From: Phytopythium helicoides
Taxonomy: Eukaryota > Oomycota > Peronosporomycetes > Pythiales > Pythiaceae
Reading direction: 5' to 3'
DNA length: 64,000 nt
Assembly (NCBI GenBank): GCA_024867545.1
Contig: JANFNE010000041.1
Span: 310,001 to 374,000, forward strand
Numbering within the stretch: position 1 is the first letter of the stretch; each line of letters starts with the position of its first letter. Both the position numbers and the translations under genes were made by a program. The notes under the pieces were generated by a model that saw only the letters and a program-made list of their open reading frames with translations, was not told the DNA's origin and did no database searches. Shown piece by piece: positions 10,170 to 22,967 of the stretch.

Positions 10170-12335
10170 ATGGGCAGGAAGCGCGCGGCGTCGCCGGCCG
10201 AGCCCGAGCCTGCGGGCGGACGCAAGCGCGGGCGCCGCTACGAGACGGTGGCGTCCGCGTACGCGCAGGCGGTGGACGCGGCGGACGCGCTGGACGCGCA
10301 GCTGGTGGCGGCGGTGGCGGCGCGCGAGAAGCAGCGCGCGGCCACGGGGGCGACACTGACAAAGATCTACTCCAAGACGGTGCCGCAGCCGCGGCAGGTG
10401 GTGAACCGGCCGTGGATGAAGCTGCTGGAAGGCGGGAAGAAGCAGGAGGAGGAGGAGGAGCAGAAGCAGCAGAAGCAGCAGCAGGAGGAGCAGGAGCAGA
10501 AGGAGGACCCCAACGACCCGTACGTCATCCAGCGCAAGCTGGTGGAGCGCGTGGAGAAGCGGTGGTACAACTGGACGAAACTGGACGAGGAAGGGAAAGC
10601 CAAGTATATTGAGCGCTACGGAGGCCCGCCGAAAAGGATACCAGACGAATTGCCAGAGTTTGTGGCGCGGCCGGCCAACTGGAAAAAGGCTGATGTCGAA
10701 GGCGAGCTGCCGGACGCGGTCACCAAGCTGATCGAGATTAAGAAGCAGCAAAAGAGCTCTATTCCCCCTGCGCCACCGACCACAGACGCCCAGAAAGCTG
10801 TGACCAAAATGGACCCCAAACTGGTGTGGCAATTGAGTCTTCGAGCTGTGTGGCGTGACAAAAAGCGCAAGTATCGCCTTAAGAAAATGAACGAAGAGCA
10901 AAAGGCTCAGCACTACAATAGAATCAAGCTACGAGAGATGGCTGCGAAGATTATTGGGATAGACGAAGACATGCAGAAGCCTATATTATTGAAGAATTAC
11001 CAGCAACAGGAGATCGCGCCAGCAAATGAGACTCCAGGGCAGAGGAAGCTTCGGAAGGCCGCTGAGAGAGCAGCCTTGATACAAATGCGCTTCTTTTACA
11101 AGCTAAGTGAAGAGAAGAAAAAGCAGTACCTAGAGCGACAGCGATCGCGCGAACTGCAGAGAATGGTCGAGCAAGCACAAAAAGACGACTTGCGAATTCG
11201 CAATCCGAACGTCAAGTTGAAGCCCCACATTGCGTTAGCCATGCAGATCTTGGACCGCAGAGCAGAAGCTGTGTTGGAATCTCAACGACGATATGCGCGC
11301 GAGCTTCGCAGAAGAAAGAACATGGAGATGCAGAGACGACGACGCACGAACAAACGACAGCGACTTCGATTGAGACGGCTGCGCAAGGATCCACTCGCGT
11401 TAGTCCGCGAGCGAATGCCAGTTGTGTGGAAACGCCCACCGTACGCGGACAAGCTGTGGCTCAAATGGAACTCAGAGGAGGACCGCGATATGCTGACCTT
11501 GATGCAGGAGCGCATCGAGTGTGAGTATACCAAGTGCATGTGGTGCGCCACCTGTAGATGGGCTCGAAAGGGTGGCCACAAGTTCCAGTGCCGTCGGGGT
11601 ACATGCGTTATACTGTTCGATGATCCGTTGGACATGATGGAGCACCAAATCACTGAACATGGCCGCATCTTCTTGAAGTGCCGCGCGTGCTTGGAAAAGC
11701 TCGGCTTCACGACTATCGGCTCGTTCTCGGTGATGCCTCCCGTAACTGTGTACATGTGGTCACAGCTTTTCCGCCCAGCCCATCGGCCCGAGCCATGGAC
11801 TTCTTTAGACCAAGTCGAGGTTGAACGCTTACTCTTCACGAAGAAAGTCGAAGGGCTCAAGCCTCTAATGCGTCGCTACGTGGTAAAATCACTCAACACG
11901 GCTATCGCAAGAGTGGAGAGAGGAGGGCTATCGGAGCTAAGAACGCAGTACGAGGTAGCCATGGAACACTACAAATCTGCACTGGTGACACCAGCTGGAG
12001 ATGCGCGTGCGTGCAGTGACGGCTCAATCGAAGTCGGCCCTGGAAAAAACTGGCTGGTACGTCGCAACAAGGTTGTGGCGCTGTGTCTGCGGTCTCTAAC
12101 TACGTGTATCTCCATTGTGGCGCAGCTTTCCAGCGAGCCCGAGGATTCGCAATACCTGAATCAGTTCCGGTTCCACGGATTCGACAAACTTGACGAGGCG
12201 TCACTGGAGCACGAGGATGAAGAGATTGAACTGTTTTCCACCTACAAGAAGAAGCCTAAGGATTCAGAACAGGAGGCGGCAGCGGGGTGGCAGAATCTGG
12301 TTTCTCATTTGCAAAGAGCGCCAATTCTTGTGTAG
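10170..12335 (+). CDS. Unrecognised basic 721-residue protein with HMG-like repeats and a Cys/His cluster
   Basis: An intronless frame starts at a CACCATGG context and encodes 721 residues of no family I recognise. The N terminus has a bipartite basic, nuclear-localisation-like region (MGRKR..., GGRKRGRR). Residues 89-112 are a Glu/Gln/Lys run. Three copies of a 20-residue motif appear at about 131-151, 231-252 and 303-323; each has the form L/M-(D/N/S)-EE-x-K-x2-(Y/H)-x2-R after a Trp/Tyr/Phe-rich start, which resembles the last two helices of an HMG box. Residues 375-405 are highly Arg-rich. A metal-site-like cluster follows: C451, C456, C459, C462, then C474-x4-C479-x12-H492-x4-H497 (C2H2-like) and C504-x2-C507. 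The whole suggests a nuclear nucleic-acid-binding protein; that is inference. Its 3' end is 106 bp from the convergent TPR gene. Confidence 0.85.
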   Translation: MGRKRAASPAEPEPAGGRKRGRRYETVASAYAQAVDAADALDAQLVAAVAAREKQRAATGATLTKIYSKTVPQPRQVVNRPWMKLLEGGKKQEEEEEQKQQKQQQEEQEQKEDPNDPYVIQRKLVERVEKRWYNWTKLDEEGKAKYIERYGGPPKRIPDELPEFVARPANWKKADVEGELPDAVTKLIEIKKQQKSSIPPAPPTTDAQKAVTKMDPKLVWQLSLRAVWRDKKRKYRLKKMNEEQKAQHYNRIKLREMAAKIIGIDEDMQKPILLKNYQQQEIAPANETPGQRKLRKAAERAALIQMRFFYKLSEEKKKQYLERQRSRELQRMVEQAQKDDLRIRNPNVKLKPHIALAMQILDRRAEAVLESQRRYARELRRRKNMEMQRRRRTNKRQRLRLRRLRKDPLALVRERMPVVWKRPPYADKLWLKWNSEEDRDMLTLMQERIECEYTKCMWCATCRWARKGGHKFQCRRGTCVILFDDPLDMMEHQITEHGRIFLKCRACLEKLGFTTIGSFSVMPPVTVYMWSQLFRPAHRPEPWTSLDQVEVERLLFTKKVEGLKPLMRRYVVKSLNTAIARVERGGLSELRTQYEVAMEHYKSALVTPAGDARACSDGSIEVGPGKNWLVRRNKVVALCLRSLTTCISIVAQLSSEPEDSQYLNQFRFHGFDKLDEASLEHEDEEIELFSTYKKKPKDSEQEAAAGWQNLVSHLQRAPILV

Positions 12336-12440
12336 GCGTGCGTGCGTTTCGTTTTCTATTTACTAAATGTCAAAGAACGCTTGCAGAATGCGGGAACTTT
12401 ATCATTTGTCGTTTTTGTTTTCAAATGTTGTTCGGCGGCG

Positions 12441-15400
12441 CTAGATTGAGTACCGTTTGAAGTTAATAGTTGTTCGCATCAAAATGTTCTGTGCAGCTCT
12501 TACCTGGGCTGTGGTTGGTCCCGAATGTGGACGCTGCGGTTGAGTACTGTTGACCGCTGTTACAACAGCTCTTATCTGCTGTCCGTCTCTAGTCGGATAC
12601 ACCTCTGCAGATATTTGGGTATGTCGTCGCACTTTTTGGGGCGTAGTTGCCGGTCTCTTCATTGTTGATCGTCTTCTGTCGCCTCGCGGGGACTTTGGCG
12701 AGCGAGGTGCATCCAGAGAGTTCATGGTTGCCTCAGTATTCATCACACTCTGCTCTACCACGAACGAAGCAGTGGGGTCAACTGCAAACGGCATCAGCCC
12801 TTCTGGTAATGAGAGCAAGATGCTCTCACAAACTCGCGAGAATTCATCCTCAAAAGCAGAGTTAAAAGCTTCAAACGAGGGATCTGCGGAAAAGTCCTCC
12901 GGCGCAGCTACAATCCGACTAGTATACTCGTCAACCATGCGGTCTAGGGATTCGAGGTCAAGACTGAAGCCGTCTCCGTTCCCGTGGTCGCCCTCGCTCT
13001 GTGATCGCAGTTGTTCTGTGGATTTTGCAGTGAACATGTCTCGAATTGTTTGGGCTTGACGAGCAAGTACGCCTTGCTTGCGGAATATTTGTGTCCGGTT
13101 AGACTCGATGTGTGTCATCACTAATGATCTATATTCTTTCATTGTTTGCATCAGTTGACTTGCCTGACTCCCAATCGCTTCGTCATTCTCAAGTAGCTTG
13201 ACTCCATGTGACATCATCGCTGCTACAGATCGACCTGCATTGAACAAGCCGGGAACCTTTAGGGTGCTGTCTGCACTGTATTCATTACTCGATAGAATCT
13301 CCGTCACTTTCAATATGGAATTGAGGGCATTTTCATGGTCTTGCAAGAGAATGCAGAGCTGCAAAAAGTTGAGAAGAGCATAAACATGGTCATTGCGCAA
13401 GTGTAGCGCACGAGCAAATGCAGCGCGGGCTTCGGATGGTTGACCGTTGAGCTGCAGTAAGCAGCCAAGAAACACAAATATGTCTGCTCGAATAACTCGT
13501 CGCTGCTTTGCCCATGCGATGTCGTTTGGAGAACGTAGTTCTCCATCGTCATCGAAGTGTGCGCTGTACGTTCGTGATTTCTTCACAGTCGCTTTTCCAC
13601 TGGCGTAGGCGCTCGTAAAGGCGGCTTCATCAGATGACTGTCGTTCAATTAGAAAATCGTCAAGCTGGCGAATCACCTCCGACAGCATTACGGGATCGTC
13701 ATCGCTACTATGTAGTATAATTTGCATCCGCCACATCATAACTGCGTATTCTTCATGGCTGTCAATGGTTGTTTTATAATGAGCCCGGAGCAGAAAGCGG
13801 CACGCGGCTTCGTAATTTCCTAACCCACACTCCTTGCACGCATTTTTGGTATCATTAAGCAGAGGATCGACGAACAGGATGCTGTTGATGTCGTCGTCTA
13901 CTGATGCAATAATCTCGGGTTGTTTTTCGAACTCCTCGGAAATGCTATCAATTCCGGAGGATGCTCCATCATTCAACTTCACCTGAGAAAACTCGTCGAT
14001 TTGTTTTACTAAATCGACTTGATAGTTGAAAAAGCTGGCGTCGCTGATAGGCAAGGCCATGACTACGTTGTTCATCTCAGTGGTAGAGGCTATATCTCTG
14101 TTTTGGTTGGCTTCCTCTACAGCATTTGCAATTGCCGAGAGCTGCAGCTTTCCAACAAACGGAAATGACTCAATTCCGTAAAGGAAGTCGTTAACAGCGA
14201 TTTTCAGCGCACGTTGCCATTGCTCACAGTACAAAAGAAGGTTCGAGACGAGCAATTCGTCGTTAGGGTCAAAGCGAACACGCAACGACGACCTATCTGG
14301 AACCATATTGTTCGTTGGGTTGCCTCCAACGCTGCTAGCGCTGAGCTCCCCTTGGCTGGTCCGAAGATGAATCAAAGCCCGAAGCGCGACTTTCAAATCC
14401 TGAATGGCACTCGCACAGCTCCCCATGCTGATGTAGAGTTGTGCTCGATTTAGTAAAGCTTCAATGCTACTCGGTTGGCTCTCTGCTGGCACACTACTAA
14501 CAGCAGGATTATTAAATGATGTTGGAAGTGCAAGCGCTCGATTGTAGTCTTCGAGAGCGACTGTGAACTTCATTTGTTGATGCAATATTGAGCTCCGATT
14601 GTTGAAGAACTCGACGCGGGATCCATCCAACTGGATAGCTCGCTGATACAAATCAACGGCCTCTTCTGGCTTGCCTTGGACTTGGCATATCACCCCGAGA
14701 TTGTACAGCAGCACAGCCTTGTGTTTTGTTCCGTCGGCGCGATGCAGTCCTGACGAAAACACCTCGAGAGCTTCTTCGAGCCTGTCAAGGTGATAGAAGG
14801 CAACACCCAAGTTGTTGTATGCTTGGAAATAGCATTCGTCCATCTCAATCGCGTCCTGGAAGCCACTCACAGATGAATGAAGCACATCGATGTGAAGGTA
14901 AACGTTGCCCCGATTGAAACATGTCATTGCAGACGACGGATCTGCCTGCAATGCCATTGTAAAGGCCATGAGTGCGTCATCCACTTTATGATTATTAAAG
15001 TGATAAGCCCCCAAGGTGTTGTAGGCCCAAACCAGCGTATTTGTGGTCTGTGTCCCTTTAGGCCACAAAACCAAGCTCGCAGCTTCAAGTACCTCTTTCA
15101 AAGCTCGAGTGTTTTGTTCGTTTTTACGTTGCTTGGAGTTAGCAGCCATCTTGAGCGCCTTTAGTACTCTATGCTCGAACATCATTCGCTTGATTACTCG
15201 GATCATTTTTGCACGCGTTGCACTTTTGGATATGGTGGGTAAGTTGCTGATATGGTTATTAGCTGAAGCAGCTCCCTGAGATACCCTACGTTGATGGTGT
15301 ACCGAGTTGAGTCCGAGATGGTTGTTCAATTGATTTTCCCGGTCTTCACGTCGCTTTCGAAACAGCACGCTTGACTGGGCACCTGTCGATGCTTTTGTTT

Positions 15401-18400
15401 TCTCGCGCGAATCTCGTGTAATGCGAGACGGAGCAACGGCCAAGCTACTCTGAAGATCACTTGGACTGATATTTGACACGTCCTGTGCATAGAAGCCTTG
15501 TAGTCCTGCTACGGAGGTCCGTCGTGCAGGCTTCGTTGGCGAGCTTAGCTGTGATGGCAAGAAGAGTGATAGTCTCTTGGTGTTTTGAAGTGCGTGTGAG
15601 AGGACAAGTGCCGCTTTTTCTGGATCGCTTGCTTGCATGTGTAGAAATGCTTTTGTGAAGAATGCGATTGTGTTACTGTTGTCGCGCTTAACCGCCAGGT
15701 CGAGATCCAGTAATGCTGCGTCCATGTGTCCTGACTGCAACTGTGCGAATGCACGATACATATACAAGACTGATAGTTCGGCTGCCCCAATTGAGCAATC
15801 AAGACTAGTTCCGCGAGCACTCAATCCATCGAAAAGACCAATTGCACGACTATACGAAAAGACAGCAGCGTCGAAGCGTTTCGAGCAAAAACTGGTGTAA
15901 GCATGAAGAATCCACATTTCACCCCAATCAGGTTCGAGACGCATAAGCGCCTCTAAGTCAGTGTTGGCAGCTGCATAGTCTTGACGGAGCGTTGCACATA
16001 CGCTTCGCTGATAAAGCGCACGAGAGTGGTTTTCGCGAAGCCGCAATGCATGGGTGAAATCCTTTTCGGCGTTCATGAGCACGAAGAGCTCCTGAAGCGC
16101 ACACCCCCGCATATATAACGCGTCGACATCGTTGGGCTCGATGACAAGCGCCTCCGTCAACGATTTGACTGCTTTGACAATATCACTGCGCTCAAAATGA
16201 CAGTACCCGATGCTGGTGTGCAGATTTGGATACGCTGGAGCACGGTGACGCACTCTATAAAAATCAGCAAGCGCAAGATACATAAGCTGCTCTTGTGCAT
16301 AGACACATCCTCGAAGAAAAATGGCAGGTAGAAACAGAGGCTGCTGTCGCAGACACTCGGTTAAACTTTTGATGGCGAGTCGTGGCTGCCTAGCTATGGC
16401 GTGCATACGACCAATGCAAAAATGAGTAAGAAAGTGGTTGGGTGCGAGCTCGAACGCTTCGTCATATACTTCCGCTGCACGTCGAAGAAACCCTGTGTTG
16501 TGATGAAGTGCCTTGAGCTGCTCAACGACGAAAAGGTTAGACCCTGGCGCAGACTTTTGAGAAATCGCCGAGCTGAGGCGCATTTGGTCCAGTGCAAGCT
16601 GACAGTAGAGATTTCCGATGAGAACAAGCGTCAGCAGATCAGTTTCTCTCGAGTGTAGCTTATGACCTGCGCTAGCACCGTCGTCATCGTCAAGCTTTTT
16701 TGTCAGCAGGCGCTGCTGCTGAAGATCTTGAATGGCATCAGCGTAGCGATGTAGGTGAATGAGGCTAGCGCTCCTGCCTTCCAACGCACTTATCTGAAAC
16801 ACGATGTTAGTTTTACCAGCCTGATCAATGACAACAGTGAAATCACTGATGGCTTCTTCTAATCTCGCACTCGAGGTTTCAAGTTGTCCACGTTCCAAGA
16901 GTAGTTGAAGCCACTGGGTTCGCTTTGTCTCATTTGGAAACGTAGCCAATGGCTTTCCTCGTTTCTTAGTGCTTTTCTTCCATGTGATGTGAGGCTCAAG
17001 TAAATCAAGGCAGCCAGAGAGATCGTTAATGGCGGACGTAAAGTTGTTTCCTTCTTGATAAAGTCGCGCACGATGCCATAGTGTGTCCAAGTCAGACGGC
17101 AAGTATGCATGCGCAAGGTTGGCGTCCACCATGGCTTCAAATCGCCATTTCAGTGTTCCACTGAGCCAGCGCGACCGCTTGCCTAATTGTACGAAGCAGT
17201 TGTATAGCTTCTCTTCAACAAACTCGTTTTCCTTGCACTTGAGAAGCTCCAAGCTCGCAAAATTGGCAGGAGGCAAGTAATTTTCCTCGACCAGTAACGC
17301 TGCTAAAAAGAATGGGATAGCCTCGTTCAATCGACCACTGTGTGCCAACTTCTTTAGACCTGCCTCGAAAAACTTGTCTAAAGTCTCCGTCTGTAGGACC
17401 GTGGATCCGTGGGCATTTGACCCCATCGTGCGTTTCCCAAGTGTGTTTTTGACGATCGCAACTGCTCTTTCCTCCTCCAGTTTCGTTGCGCGTGAGGAGG
17501 CCAGTCCTGTAGAATCGTCCAACGAATCATCTTCCTCCTCATTGCTATCCCCGTTGCTTGCAGCACTTCCATTTCCTGGCCGCGTGAGAAGAGCATGCGC
17601 GCTAGGAAGTCGCTTGAATTCCTTTTCTACCGCTGCTGGTAGGAGATGAAAGGACTTCAGCCCAGCGTTAGAAAGCATATCTGCGACGTCAACTGCGATT
17701 AGATCGGCCAGTTCATCTTTATTCTCTTGTTGCCGAGATACTTGCCGCTTCAAAACTAATTCCGAGCGTTTTTCTAGTTGGCGGAGGAGTTTGTGAGCTG
17801 ACTTCAAGTATCCGTTGAACAGCATGATCAATGAGCGCTGGGCTATCAAAAGAGGGTCTTCACCACCGTTTACCTTCGCAGATAGCTTGATTGCTGCAGC
17901 AACGTTGAGGTCTTCGACCGCTCTTTCCATTTCGACGCGCAACCTACTAGCCATGCTCCTCCATATCAAACAATAGTACTTCATGCGGATGAGAACGGCT
18001 TCTTCCCAATTACGCGATAGTGATACTAGACGTGGCACACCACGAGGGCTCATTGAAGCACTCGAGCGCTTCTCGATCTTGTCCAGTGCCTCTGTAAAAT
18101 ATAGCTGCGCGATCGATGCGTTGGATAATTCCAGCTCGATCATACCAGCAGCCATATGGACGAATGGATGGTGTCCGTGGGTTGCAAGTGCTGCTTTGAC
18201 CATCTCACGACCCCATGTTACTCTGCTCGCGGAATCCGCTTCTTTAGTTGTCGTCGCTGAGTGAACAACGTCGAGATGTGCACCCTCCCAGTCCGCCAGG
18301 TGATGCAGCATTTCTCCTTTTCTTCGTGCATGCTTGGTTCTGGAGAGAGGCAGGCGGCGAAATGCATCCAGCTGATACACTTGCGCGTATTCATCTAGTC

Positions 18401-20136
18401 CCGAGCGATGGTCCACACGCTGTTGAAAATAATCAAAGATGGCTGATTCGCTGAATACGGCGGACGGCTTCGGAACAACCCCTGGCTTGCCTTTGCTGTG
18501 GGGTTCGTTTCGACCACGTGGAACGTTGTTGGTGGTTGAGCGTCCAAGGAGACCCCCAGATATGGTTGGAGCTTTATATTCTCCTCTCTCGAGCGACGTG
18601 TGAATGCTCTCGACAACCCGGACTGGTATCCATGAGATCGTTTCCAAGTCCAGGAAGTCCCCAAAAGAGTCTCGAGCAAGATATATCTTGAGGAAGTCAG
18701 GCTCCATTACCTCGACTAATGACAGGTCGTGCACGAACTGATGCAAGTTGCCAAGAGCGCGGTGGGCATTTGCTCGATGGAAGTATAAGCAGGGGTCCGG
18801 TCCATAGCGCCACTCCACTTCGTCTAGATGTCGCACAAACTCGGTTAGATTCGCCACTGTGAGCTTAGTAGAGTCGACTACGTCGCCGCGTGCATCCTTG
18901 GTCCCAGGCAATACGCAGATCATTGGAAGGTGGAACGGGAAAGGCGTCAGTGCCGAGTTCTGGCCATTGTAGCGTGCCACGGATGCAAAAGTATCAAGAG
19001 CAGCCTTTAAGTTGCCAAGCATGAGGCATACGCCGCCGTAGAGATTCGTAGCTTGGTGATACAGGAAAACCAAGTCGTTCAAGCTGATGGAGTCGCTGCC
19101 CCGATATGTTGGCGATGAAGACGGTGAGACCGTCTCGAGAGACGCTAGAATTTCACTACTTCCTCGTCTATCATGATCGCGAAGCGATACCCGTAGATTA
19201 TTCATTGCCTGGAGAAGTAGCACTGCGGCGTCCTGCAGCTTTCGGTTGCGTAGTAGCGCTGTTCCCTGTCCGATGAGTGCGCGGTGGAAAGTCACGGATG
19301 ACGAGTGGCTCGCTGCACGACACTTTTCATACATAGATTCCGCACGAGCGTAACGCTTCTGGGCCAAGCAAAGGTCTGCATGTGCCACCAGATAGTCCGG
19401 GTCGCCTGCATCGAGCTCGGCGCACTGGTCGAAGCACGTTTCTGCTCGCTGGAGCATCCCGAGGTCGCTGAAGAGCGTGCCCATGGCAATGAGCGTGGTC
19501 TGCGTCCTTCCTCCCCGGTTGGCGATGTAAAGCAAGTCGCCTTCAGCCAGAGCATGCTCTCCGAGCGCAAGGTATGCCTCGTGCCGACCCATGTGCGCGC
19601 AGAGCAGGAAGACGCGCGCGTTCTGCGGCGACTGCGTGGTCACTCCACCCGCAGCGGCATCCCTGCAGTCCTCTTCTGCATCTTGGGGCTGTTGCACTGG
19701 GCGCTCCAGCTCACCCGTTGTTGTCGTGGTGCTCCTGTCAATCTCGGCCGTGAAGTGGGCGACGGCGCTGCGCGGGTCGTTCACGGCCAGGAAGAGGAAG
19801 CCGAGCTTGAAGTGTACGTTTGGGAACTTGGCGTACACGCGCGCCAGGTCCGAGTACAGGTCGATGGCCTCTCCCAGCCTTCCCGTGAGCCTATTCGCAC
19901 CGCTACCGTCAATCTGCCGGCCCCCAGAGCCTCAACTCCTCGCCAACGCACGCACCAAGCCCACTGCGCGCACGTGTCGAGGTCCGCGGGCCGCAGCGCG
20001 CCACCGCCGCGAGAAGGCGCGTCTGGCGCCACACGCCACGTCAGCAGCTGCCTCTACGCCTCCCACTAGGCCTCAAGACGCCCTCGGTACCTGGCGCGGC
20101 GCCCATGGCGTTGGCGCGGTGGCTCGTCCTGCGCAT
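12441..20136 (-). CDS. Giant tetratricopeptide-repeat protein, about 2,528 residues
   Basis: The main exon (12441-19890) is one open frame of about 2,480 codons. It is preceded by two short exons I infer from splice signals and frame (19956-20022 and 20067-20136); the 45 bp first intron has a CTGAC branch-like site, and the joined length is divisible by three. The start is therefore tentative. Degenerate TPR units run through most of the protein, for example YNTLGAYHFNNHKVDDALMA, CFNRGNVYLHIDVLHSSVSG, YNNLGVAFYHLDRLEEALEV and LYNLGVICQVQGKPEEAVDL in tandem. Linkers rich in Ser and charged residues separate TPR blocks, and the last 150 residues are basic and low complexity. TPR arrays are protein-binding scaffolds. 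The organisation recalls large ciliary TPR proteins such as TTC6, but I cannot assign orthology. It is divergent from GPN3. Confidence 0.85.
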
Positions 20137-20301
20137 GGCGCCGCTTCAACTGCTGAGATGAGGAATGCCTTCAACGAACAGTTGTGCCTGATAAAAGGTA
20201 CACAAAGCCTTCAACTTGGACATGTACCGCGTTTCAGGTACTCGTGGCGAGACGCGAACGCTTGGTGTCCAAAGCCGGAAGCTTGACGCGGAGCGAGCAG
20301 G

Positions 20302-21516
20302 ATGCGCAGCTGCCAGCTCGTCATGGGGCCTGCGGGCACGGGCAAGGTGCGGTTTTTGTGGGCTGGCGGTGGGGCAGGAGGCGCTGGGATCGTACTGAGC
20401 GCCGAGTGACGCCGACAGTCGACGTATTGCAACAACATGCACGAGTTCTGCGCGGCGTCGGGACGCATGACGTACGTGGTGAACCTGGACCCTGCGGCCG
20501 AGCACTTCGACTACCCGGTGGCTTTCGGTGCGGGCTTTTCGCGTGGGTTGTGGGACGGTCGAGGTGGTAACTAATGCGTGGGCAGACATTCGGGACCTTA
20601 TCAGCGTTGAGGACGTGATGGAGGAGCTGGGCTACGGACCCAACGGAGGACTCGTCTACTGCATGGAGTGAGCTCGGGCGGTGGAGGTGTTGGCAGCGAG
20701 TAGGCGACTTGCTCACGTTTTCGCCGCTTTAGGTACCTGATTCAGAACCTCGACTGGCTGCAAGATCTGCTCGGCGAGTACAGCGACGACGACTACTTCA
20801 TCTTCGACTGCCCTGGACAGATCGAGCTGTACTCGCACTTGCCGGTCATGAAGCAGCTGTGCGACGCACTGCGTGACTGGGGCTTCGCCATTTGCGGCGT
20901 CTACCTGGTGAGTTGCTTGAAATATTCGATCGGATGGAACGGACAAGAACTGACCGGCATCGATGCACTGGCAGATCGACTCGCTATTTATCGTGGACCC
21001 GACCAAGTTCATCTCGGGCGTGCTCTGCTCACTGTCCGCCATGGTTCAGCTCGAGCTGCCACACATCAACGTGCTGACCAAGTGCGATCTCGTGGACGAG
21101 AAGGAGCTTTCAAAGTACCTCGACCCATCATCCGGCTACCTGCTCGAGAACCTCGCCAACTCGACGGACCCCAAGTGGCGACCGCTGAGTTCTGCCATCT
21201 GCAATGTGGTAAGCTATTGCTGTTTTGCGAGCGGCGCCACCTGTCTGCTAATGTATTTGTGTGCAAACGTACGTCTCGACCAGATCAATGACTTCAGTAT
21301 GGTTGCGTTTGTCCCGATGAACATTAACAACGAAGAGAGCATTGAGACGGTCCTGCTACACGTTGATCATGCCATCAACTTTGGCGAGGATGTGGAGCCT
21401 CGGGTGCGTTTATATACCAACGGTGTCACATGGATATTGCTTGAATTGCGGTTAACATGTGCTTTTTTTTTTTTTTCTCTTTGTAGGAGCCTAAGGACCT
21501 CGACATGGACGAGTGA
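20302..21516 (+). CDS. GPN3: GPN-loop GTPase 3
   Basis: Seven exons (20302-20346, 20419-20527, 20586-20667, 20733-20907, 20975-21208, 21284-21403, 21487-21516) join in frame to 264 residues, close to the family length. The P-loop reads GPAGTGKST across the first splice junction, followed by NLDPAAEHF. The signature Gly-Pro-Asn insertion is present in [10 protein letters not shown]. Further conserved elements are [19 protein letters not shown], the TKCDL guanine-recognition motif, FLDP-like [12 protein letters not shown], and a short acidic end. GPN3 works with GPN1 in assembly and nuclear import of RNA polymerase II. The last intron has a 16-base T run before its acceptor, unusual among the short introns here. 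Start choice is fixed by the P-loop only eight codons downstream. Confidence 0.95.
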
Positions 21517-21665
21517 TCAATCGCACTACCTGCCTCGCTACTCTGTTGATAAATGCATGTGGATTTCGAGATCCATGTTTTTCATAGACATTTCCTTTTA
21601 TTTGAGTGCCTCGTGCCAAAATAACTACGTAGTTGGCTCAAACGCATAAAAGTCTGTTGGCAAAG

Positions 21666-22699
21666 ATGTTGGCGAGCACAACGAACAAGCCGAACGCCGC
21701 AGTAACTCCCTCTCCTTCGACACGCACGAGCATCGAAGAGCATCTGCAGCTACAGCGGATCTTTCGGCTGTTGGCTTTCGACTTACCGCTCCAAAGGCTC
21801 AACCAAAAGTTGGAGGTGAGTTGCCGCGTCGAAACTTCGATCACAGCAACCAAAGAGCTGTAGTTTTTTTCAATCACTAAGGCTATTCCATATCCGCCAG
21901 TCGTTGGGAATCAGTTCCTCACCAGGTCGCAGCAATCAGTCGGAGGCGATAGCACACAAACGCCATGGGTATCTGAAACAGCGAGAAAGGTTCACAGCAA
22001 CACTTCAGGATGAGGTTGGTTGCGGGCGAGAGCTCGTGAGCTCCCGTTTCCAGATCGGCTGCAAGGCGTTGCAGATAATCTATGAACGCTTAGGTTGCTC
22101 AATTTCGACCTTTGGAAAGTGCTATGTTGAGGACCTGATATGGCAAGTAAACGACAATTTGGATGGCTCCATCTCATACGAGGAGTTTGAGAGAAGCTAC
22201 GTGCGTGCACGCAATGACCGGTCGGGTATGGAACCATCCGAGCTGTTTTACCTCACATGCTTTCTCATGTTTGACAAGGAATGCTCAGGAAAGGTGGGTT
22301 CTTCGTTGTACTTTTCGCTGTGGTCTTTTGTTCTGATTGCCGCCTTGCAGATTCTACTGGACGAGACAATGAGCATTTTGTACGTGGTACCGCGTCGATA
22401 TAGCGTGGTTTGCGGTGATTCTAATGCTAGGAGATGGTTGCGTTGATAGATACTTGAAGTACGGCGACTCCATGGAGCAGGAGATGCAGCTTCACTTTGG
22501 CGAGTATATTGACAGCGGTGCCCACTTCATCACGTATGCGCAGGTATCATTGGATTCGACATACTCGCTTGGTTTGAGAATGACAACTGATACTGTTATT
22601 GCCACCCAGTACCGAGATGCTGCCATTCGACGTGTGGGTGAGCTCATCGACCAAGCAATCGGCTCTAGAGCAAAGTTTGCGAAAAAGACACAACAATAA
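21666..22699 (+). CDS. EF-hand calcium-binding protein
   Basis: Five exons (21666-21815, 21901-22293, 22351-22379, 22450-22543, 22610-22699) give 251 residues in frame. Two EF-hand loops are visible. The first, NDNLDGSISYEE, has acceptable ligands at positions 1, 3, 5 and 12 and the invariant glycine. The second, DKECSGKILLDE, spans an intron and likewise keeps Gly6, Ile8 and Glu12. Between and after them are amphipathic helices (FYLTCFLMF, MQLHFGEYIDSGAHFITYAQ). The N-terminal 60 residues are Ser/Thr/Pro-rich. The third exon is only 29 bp, so this gene would be easily mis-predicted. Function is not known; flagellar EF-hand proteins have similar layouts. It starts 150 bp after the GPN3 stop on the same strand. 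Confidence 0.75.
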
Positions 22700-22967
22700 G
22701 GCTGCAAAGCCGCATTATATCATGCTGTTGGAAAAGTCTGGCGCAAAGGCACGACGTATCAGCAATTGCAAACGCCTGCCAAAGACCAGCAGTCGGTCAA
22801 AATTTTGAGTCTCAAACACTTCAACTTGACACTATGGATACAGTCCACTATTCGAGTGTATCATTGCCAATCAAACCCTGATACTGTAGCCCTGATGTGT
22901 GTACGAGCTGCTTGTTCGCTCCCCCTCACTTCTCCATCGAGCGCTTCGCGCTCTCGTCTTGCTGTCC

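Noticed and set aside
9777..10913. Minus-strand frame of 378 codons with long leucine runs
   Set aside because: The leucine runs are the complement of the Glu/Gln/Lys codons of the 721-residue protein.
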